Part shown: piece after piece, positions 1 through 5,200 of the stretch
Layout: each line of letters starts with the position of its first letter
Numbering within the stretch: position 1 is the first letter of the stretch
Assembly: GCA_902766575.1 (NCBI GenBank)
Contig: CACXED010000120.1
Span: forward strand, 1-8,778
Source: an uncultured Ruminococcus sp.
Lineage (GTDB): Bacteria > Bacillota > Clostridia > Oscillospirales > CAG-272
Reading direction: 5' to 3'
Length of the DNA: 8,778 nt
Made by a program: the position numbers and the translations under genes
Notes under the pieces: generated by a model
Told to the model about the DNA's origin: nothing
The model's input: only the letters and a program-made list of their open reading frames with translations
Database searches by the model: none

Positions 1-377
1 AGGAGAAATATTATTCGATGGTTTCGATCCCCTGCTCGGATTCGATTGCGATACCGGTCAGCGCGTCCGATCCGGAGCGCACCGGAGCGATCATCGAGGC
101 TTTGTCGGCCGAGGGCTATTATACCCTGAAGGAAGCCTATTACGACACCGTGCTCAAGACCAAGGGTGCGCGGGACGAGGAATCGGCGGAAATGCTCGAT
201 CTGATCTTCTCCAACCGCATATACGACATCGGCTATATGTACAACTGGGGTTCGCTGATCACATCGATCAATCAGCTGGAGATCGGCGGAAATATCAGCT
301 CGACAGTCGCGTCAAATCTCACCGCTGCCGAGACCGCGATGAAGAAAACTATCGACGATTACAAAAGCTTACAATAG
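1..377 (+). CDS. Extracellular solute-binding protein, C-terminal part (gene starts before the window)
   Basis: This is the C-terminal ~124 residues of a periplasmic-type (in Gram-positives, lipid-anchored) ligand-binding protein of an ABC uptake system, most likely for sugars. The frame is open to the window edge: codons before the ATG at 18 read E-K-Y-Y-S, so that ATG is an internal methionine and the true start lies outside. The stop is TAG at 375-377. The diagnosis rests on clear homology to the complete solute-binding lipoprotein at 7181-8629: both share a DPE..xAxIxEALxAExY segment, an AYxDxxLKxK segment and RD-x3-AEMLDLI. I count 28 identities over 52 aligned residues by hand. After AEMLDLI the two diverge, as is usual for the last helices of this family. 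There is no clear terminator behind it; the minus-strand AraC remnant converges on its 3' end. Substrate cannot be told from this fragment. Confidence 0.85.
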   Translation, partial: EKYYSMVSIPCSDSIAIPVSASDPERTGAIIEALSAEGYYTLKEAYYDTVLKTKGARDEESAEMLDLIFSNRIYDIGYMYNWGSLITSINQLEIGGNISSTVASNLTAAETAMKKTIDDYKSLQ

Positions 378-660
378 CGGTGCGGGTGGAGGAGTAGCGG
401 GACTTGTGGGCTTTGGCAGGGGTCGTGCCGTAGGTCGCGGAAAATAAGCGACAGAAATGACTGAAGCTGCTGAAGCCGACCACTTCGCATATCTCCTCAT
501 AATCCTGCTCGCCCGCAGTCACAAGCTCTCATGCGTAACGCATACGTATGCTGTTCACATATTCACCCGGAGTCTGATCGAGACAGCGCTTTGTCAGCCG
601 ACAGAGCTGCGCATGGCTGAAATTGTATATCCGCAGAAAGGCGGTCACACACTCCGCCGT
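378..660 (-). pseudogene. AraC-family transcriptional regulator remnant (DNA-binding domain only, interrupted by TGA)
   Basis: On the minus strand one frame carries both halves of an AraC/XylS-type double helix-turn-helix. The first half reads FSHAQLCRLTKR then TPGEYVNSIRMRYA (about 660-532). An in-frame TGA at 529-531 follows, and beyond it the same frame continues with ELVTAGEQDYEEICEVVGFS, then SFSHFCRLF and YGTTPAK, the classic second HTH and 'GFSSxSHFxRxF...G.TP' signature. The similarity fades near 380 and the frame closes at a stop at 349-351. The N-terminal sensor domain is absent: above about 660 the sequence changes to the plus-strand SLH fragment. A single base change creating TGA, plus loss of the N-terminus, make this a decayed gene rather than a working regulator. 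An intact AraC gene would normally control a nearby sugar-uptake operon such as those of the solute-binding proteins here. The only unbroken ORF in this frame begins at a TTG near 711 and has no convincing ribosome-binding site. Confidence 0.72.
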
Positions 661-670
661 GTTCGGAGCA

Positions 671-931
671 ATGAATGATCTGACGCATGAGCAGATCATG
701 GCAATTCTCAATCGCTGCGCTGTCTATAAGAAATGGAGCGAAAATGTCAGCGGAAATTCCGGCGATTCCTACATCAACAGCGAGTGGGCTGAAGATAATG
801 TTCTTTGGGCTGACCTGAACGGTATGTTCGACGGTATCGGTTCGGATATCAGCGATCTCACCAAGGGAGCCGACCGCGCTGAGCTTGCGGCATATCTCAG
901 ACGTTTCTGCGAAATATTTATGTCTGATTAG
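671..931 (+). pseudogene. SLH (S-layer homology) domain protein, 3' fragment
   Basis: The last ~86 codons of a cell-surface protein. The stretch LTHEQIMAILNRCAVYKKW matches the end of one SLH repeat (normally 'ITREQxAxxLYRYAxYKG'). The following EWAEDNVLWADLNGMFDGIG and ADRAELAAYLRRFCEIF match a full further SLH repeat ('WAxxAVxWAVxxGLxxGxG...ATRAExAAxLxRFCE'), the standard C-terminal end of such proteins. SLH repeats bind pyruvylated secondary cell-wall polymers and hold enzymes or S-layer proteins on the Gram-positive cell surface. Here there is no signal peptide, no preceding repeats and no upstream ORF. The ATG at 671 sits only 2 bases after a GGAG, too close for normal initiation, and the sequence just upstream belongs to the antisense AraC remnant. 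It is therefore most likely the surviving 3' end of a deleted gene. The stop (TAG) is natural and a strong terminator follows 21 bases later. Confidence 0.7.
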
Positions 932-952
932 GCTGTAACCAAAAAAATATTG

Positions 953-1001
953 ACCGCAGTAATATTATCCGATCATGGATAAGTATTACTGCGGTTTTTT
1001 T
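953..1001. terminator. Intrinsic terminator (bidirectional) after the SLH fragment
   Basis: Left arm 953-970 (ACCGCAGTAATATTATCC) pairs with right arm 977-995 around a six-base loop (GATCAT, 971-976). There are 12 continuous base pairs, a single bulged C, then six more pairs. A run of seven T follows on the plus strand (995-1001). A run of seven A at 941-947 precedes it, so it can also stop transcripts coming from the right on the minus strand. It belongs naturally to the SLH gene whose 3' end lies just upstream. Confidence 0.9.
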
Positions 1002-1187
1002 GGCGTTAGGATCAGGTCACAGGCACACGAAACTGCTAAGTGAAAAATGCCCCTGTTCATACTGCCTTTGGCGGGAGCGAGAGCTTGTCTGTTATTCTTA
1101 AAGCCTCAAATATGCTTGTAAAATTTGTATTGTTCAACCGTCTTTCGGTATAGCTTCTATTTTATGAGGTTATTCCATCGAAAGGTG
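1002..1187. other. Intergenic stretch with no recognisable gene
   Basis: About 185 bases between the SLH terminator and the promoter at 1188. I see no ORF of credible length, no tRNA fold, no riboswitch-like conserved core and no paired inverted repeats that would mark insertion-sequence ends. It is more A/T-rich toward the promoter, as expected for a region upstream of a promoter. It may be the leftover upstream region of a gene whose body has been replaced by the stalk-domain fragment. Confidence 0.5.
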
Positions 1188-1216
1188 TTGACCTTTTCTG
1201 TGTTCTGTGCTATAAT
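1188..1216 (+). promoter_or_regulatory. Sigma-70/SigA-type promoter
   Basis: The -35 box TTGACC (1188-1193) and the -10 box TATAAT (1211-1216) are separated by exactly 17 bases, and the -10 is preceded by TGTGC (a TG at 1207-1208, one base off the usual extended -10 position). This is nearly consensus. Transcription would start near 1223, leaving at most a few bases before the first possible start codon of the following reading frame (GTG at 1231). No ribosome-binding site lies between. The promoter therefore looks as though it originally served another gene, and the present downstream frame has been joined to it by a deletion or rearrangement. Confidence 0.75.
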
Positions 1217-2184
1217 TGGTATTGTCCATAGTGACGAGCCTTATTGACGGATATACCTACGTTGTCGCCGAGGATCTGGCTGATTACGGCTTCAAAGTGA
1301 CCTGGAACGCAGACGACGCCGACGGCGTTCTGAGTATCATAAGCGGAACCGGAATTGTCAGCTCGGACTACACGCCCGAGCCGGACACGCATCGCCCGGG
1401 CGAGCCTGCCATGCCCTATTTATTCACGAATATCCTGACTTTTATCGCAAAGCAGCCTGTCCGGGGCGCAAATATCGGCGGTTTGACCCGTGTCTGTATG
1501 GACGATCTGGCGTATTATTTCGCGGAATCGTATATCTGGGATCCGGACGCAAGAGAGCTGCGCCTGACGCTCCGCGAGAACTGCGCTTCTGTCGTGCCGG
1601 ATGTCTGGTCTTTTACATACGACACGCCCGGATATGACAAAGACGTCGAGGTCAGCGGCGAGAGCGGGATGTGGGAGTTCACAAAGACGGCTGACGGCAG
1701 CTTCGAGCTGACCGACAGCTCGGGCGCGACCCTGTTCACACCGAGAATCACTTTCGGGGACGACCGTATGAGCTATTGGGTTGATTTCGAGTCGAGACTG
1801 CTCGGGCTTGCCGGAACAACATTTTTTGTCAGCGCTCCCCATTCCATAGCTCCGCACCGCACAATTGCGCGCACCCTTTCCCGGAATGACCTGTATTGGG
1901 GAACATCGTTCTGGAGCACACCCGCTCCGGCGTATTTCCGCGGATATATGCTGCAGAATCCCGCAAAAGCCGATGAACTGCTCGCGAGTGCCGCCGAGGC
2001 GACCGCTGTCTGGCGTATGTATATAAACGGTGAATTGATAAGCGGTCTGCCGATCACACAGCCGAGCTACTATTACAACACTCCCGACGGCAGCATGGAA
2101 ACCAGTCAGGAATACACCTATCTGTATGACCGCCGCGTAGCTCTTTCGGACGTGGAAAAGGTTCGTATCGAGTTTGGATACTGA
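1216..2184 (+). CDS. Stalk-domain (copper amine oxidase N-like) surface protein, 5'-truncated
   Basis: An open frame of up to 322 codons, TGA-terminated. Residues ~9-45 (SLIDGYTYVVAEDLADYGF then VTWN...GVLSI) match the C-terminal half of a 'stalk' or copper amine oxidase N-terminal-like domain. Residues ~74-115 hold a second, related unit (ANIGGLTRVCMDDLAYYF, then IWDPDARELRLTL). Such units are common in secreted Clostridia proteins, usually as cell-wall or substrate-interaction modules; they have no copper-enzyme activity by themselves. The rest (~120-322) is rich in aromatic residues and beta-prone, ends VRIEFGY, and I do not recognise it. The protein lacks the signal peptide and first stalk strand expected in this family. 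The only starts are TTG 1216 (inside the -10 box), TTG 1222 and GTG 1231, none with a Shine-Dalgarno. It is probably a pseudogene from 5' loss, although no internal frameshift or stop is seen. Confidence 0.6.
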   Translation: MVLSIVTSLIDGYTYVVAEDLADYGFKVTWNADDADGVLSIISGTGIVSSDYTPEPDTHRPGEPAMPYLFTNILTFIAKQPVRGANIGGLTRVCMDDLAYYFAESYIWDPDARELRLTLRENCASVVPDVWSFTYDTPGYDKDVEVSGESGMWEFTKTADGSFELTDSSGATLFTPRITFGDDRMSYWVDFESRLLGLAGTTFFVSAPHSIAPHRTIARTLSRNDLYWGTSFWSTPAPAYFRGYMLQNPAKADELLASAAEATAVWRMYINGELISGLPITQPSYYYNTPDGSMETSQEYTYLYDRRVALSDVEKVRIEFGY

Positions 2185-2284
2185 TCGATTCCCGATCTCG
2201 TCCGACAGGCGGATCACTGCTGCATATCATTTTCGATTTCAGCATTCTCTGGTTTTGCTCTTTATTATATCACTTCAAAACTTT
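2185..2284. other. Intergenic region upstream of the helicase gene
   Basis: About 100 bases between the stalk-domain gene and the helicase ribosome-binding site. There is no convincing intrinsic terminator for the upstream gene. The A/T-rich patch at 2261-2270 contains TATTAT, which could be a -10 element, but no good -35 lies 16-18 bases before it. The promoter of the helicase gene therefore cannot be assigned from sequence alone. No repeat marking an insertion boundary was seen. Confidence 0.4.
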
Positions 2285-2288
2285 GGAG
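2285..2288 (+). promoter_or_regulatory. Ribosome-binding site of the helicase gene
   Basis: GGAG, with 7 bases to the ATG at 2296. This fixes the start, and it agrees with the protein beginning directly with the first exonuclease strand (SVVFFDAEIG). Confidence 0.8.
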
Positions 2289-2295
2289 ACAGCCT

Positions 2296-5200
2296 ATGGC
2301 AAAAAGCGTAGTATTCTTTGACGCCGAGATTGGCGTCGATGATAATAAAATACATGATATAGGCGCGGTGCGAAGCGACGGAAGCTTATTGCATACAGCG
2401 TCTGTATCGGATTTCTGCGCGTTCGCGGCGTATGCCGACTTTCTCTGCGGTCACAATGCGGCGCATCATGATATGAAATATCTTGCTCCTCTTGTGGATG
2501 AAAGAGTACCGAAAAAAATCATAGATACACTTTATTTATCTCCGCTGCTGTTCCCCAAAAGACCATACCACAGGCTGTTAAAAGACGATAAGCTGCAGGT
2601 CGATGAGCTGAATAACCCAGTAAATGACAGTCAGAAAGCACAGACGCTTTTCTTTGACGAAGTCAATGCTTTCTGGCAGCTTCCCAATGAAAAGAAGAAA
2701 ATATTCTGCGGATTGCTCTATAATTCCGAAGAATTCCAGGGCTTCTTTGACTATGTGGGATTCAAGCCGTATATGTGCGATATCGCGCAGATGATCCGCG
2801 CCGAATACAGGGGAAAGGTATGTGCAAACGCAGATATTGAAATCCTCGTTAAGTATTATCCGAGGGAGCTTGCCTACGCCCTTGCTTTGATTGGCTGCGG
2901 GGATTCCTGCTCTGTTACGCCGCCGTGGTTGCTTTATAACTTTCCGAAGATCGAAAATGTCATTAAATTTTTATGCAATACACCCTGTAAAGCAGGCTGC
3001 GATTATTGTAAAAAAGCCCTGGATATACACACAGGTCTTAAGAAGATATTTGGCTTTGACAGCTTCCGGACATACAATGGAGAACCGCTTCAGGAGCTGG
3101 CGACAATAGCGGCGGTTGAAGGGAAATCTCTGCTCGCCGTATTTCCAACCGGCGGAGGCAAGTCGATCACATTCCAGCTTCCTGCGCTTATGGCAGGGAA
3201 GGCGACGCATGGTCTGACTGTTGTGATTTCTCCTTTGCAGTCGCTTATGAAGGATCAGGTCGACAATCTGGCTGAAAAGGGAATAGAGGAGGCCGTAACG
3301 GTAAACGGTATTCTGAACCCGATCGAGAGAGCAGATGCTCTTGAACGTGTGGCAAGCGGCAAGGCGTCGATTCTGTATATCTCTCCCGAGCAGCTGCGTT
3401 CCAAAACGATAGAACGCCTTTTGATGTCGCGCAATATCGTGAGATTTGTAATTGATGAGGCACACTGCTTTTCAGCCTGGGGACAGGATTTCAGAGTTGA
3501 CTATCTCTACATCGGCGATTTTATCCGTAAGCTGCAAAAAGAGAAGAAAACCGAAAAAAAGCCGATACCCGTATCGTGCTTTACGGCGACAGCCAAGCAA
3601 AAGGTCATAACCGATATATGCGATTATTTCAAGAAAAAGCTCGGCCTGGATCTTGAAATTTTTGCATCCTCGGCGACAAGAGAAAATCTTCATTATACGG
3701 TTCTGCATAAAGAAACCGACGATGAAAAATATAATGCGCTCCGATCGTTGATCGCTAAAAAGAATTGCCCGACTATCGTTTATGTTTCGAGAACCAAACG
3801 CACGTTTGACCTTGCAAAAAAGCTGACCAGCGATGGATTCAGAGCTTTGCCTTTCAACGGTAAGATGGAATCCGGCGAAAAGATCGCTAACCAGGAGGCT
3901 TTTATGAATAACGAGGTATCGGTCATTGTAGCTACCTCGGCATTCGGTATGGGCGTTGATAAGAGCGATGTAGGGCTTGTGGTTCATTACGATATTTCGG
4001 ACTCGCTTGAAAACTATGTTCAGGAGGCAGGCAGAGCGGGACGCGATCCCTCTTTGCAGGCAGACTGCTATGTGCTCTTTAACGATAACGATCTGGACAA
4101 GCATTTCATACTGCTCAACCAGACCAAGCTCAGTATCAGTGAAATTCAGCAGGTCTGGAAAGCAATCAAGGATCTGACTAAGAGCCGACCGAACGTCTGC
4201 TGCTCCGCTCTTGAAATTGCGCGTCAGGCGGGCTGGGATGATTCAGCGGGCTCTGAAATGGAGACCAGAGTCAAAACCGCGGTGTCGGCTCTTGAAACGG
4301 CAGGTTATATCGTGCGCGGAAGAAATGTGCCAAAGGTGTATGCGACGAGTATCCGCGCCAGGGACATGAACGAGGCATCCTATCGTATCCGCAGATCTGA
4401 ATTGTTTTCGGAAGAACAGAAAAGCACGGCGCTTCGAATCATTAAATCTTTAATTTCAAGCCGCAGTATAGCAGCTGCGGGCAATGCCGACGCGGAATCC
4501 CGTGTGGACTATCTTGCCGACATTCTCGGACTTGAAAAAGAAGCCGTTATAGAGTCAATAAGCCTGATGCGCCAGGAAGGGCTGCTTGAGGATTACAGCG
4601 ATATGTCCGCATATATCTACGACTCTGACAGCCAACACAAGTCTGAACTTGTGCTCGAGCGGTTTTCGAAGCTTGAGCGGTTTATTCTGTCAAAGCTCAC
4701 CGACGCGAGCGCGGCTTTCGGATTCAAGGAATTGAACGAAGAAGCGCAGGATCAGGGAATAAAAACCTCCAATATAAAAAATATCAGAACCATTCTGCAC
4801 TACCTGACTATAAAGAATTATATCACAAAGGAAGAAAACAGGGATAGCTTCTCGGTAAATATAGTCCCCGCTCTTGATCATAAACGTCTTATGGATAAGT
4901 TTGAGAGAAGAATTGAAATCTGTCGGTTTATTCTCGGCGAGCTGTATGCAAAGGCTGTCCCCGGGCAGGAAAACGATAACGAGAAGAAGCCCGTAGAGTT
5001 CTCCTTAGTAGGTCTGTTCAAGGCGTATCAGGCCGTACCGATGATGGACGCGAGCGATATTCCTGCAGCTCTTTGCGACATAGAGGATGCGCTGCTGTAT
5101 CTTTCCAAGATCGGCGCCTTGAAGCTGGAAGGCGGGTTCCTTGTGCTTTATAACGGAATGGAGATAAGGCGTATCGTCAGGGATAACCGAATCAAATATA

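Noticed and set aside
18..20. ATG as the start of a small 119-residue protein
   Set aside because: The frame is open through the window edge and the upstream codons continue the family sequence, so this is an internal methionine of a longer gene.
529..531. TGA as a recoded sense codon (alternative genetic code) in the AraC frame
   Set aside because: TGA terminates the helicase gene normally and TGG serves for tryptophan throughout, so the simple explanation is a nonsense mutation.
457..678. Plus-strand ORF of 73 codons
   Set aside because: It is antisense to the AraC remnant, whose minus-strand frame has clear family motifs; the plus-strand translation has none and no ribosome-binding site.
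1164..1247. Short plus-strand ORF (ATG 1164) whose translation looks like a signal peptide, in a different frame from the stalk gene, suggesting a frameshifted N-terminus
   Set aside because: It has no ribosome-binding site, overlaps near-consensus promoter boxes, and would still lack the first stalk strand; its hydrophobicity is explained by a T-rich sequence.
1420..2217. Minus-strand ORF of 265 codons
   Set aside because: Shadow of the stalk-domain gene. The plus frame has recognisable repeated domains, while this frame has no family motif and low-complexity composition.
2261..2270. Possible -10 box (TATTAT plus strand; TATAAT on the minus strand) upstream of the helicase
   Set aside because: No acceptable -35 element at 16-18 bases on either strand, and the patch is simply A/T-rich.
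2971..3465. Minus-strand ORF of 164 codons inside the helicase gene, and similar ones at 3472-4104 and 6523-6816
   Set aside because: All lie opposite conserved helicase motifs and show no family similarity or start signals.
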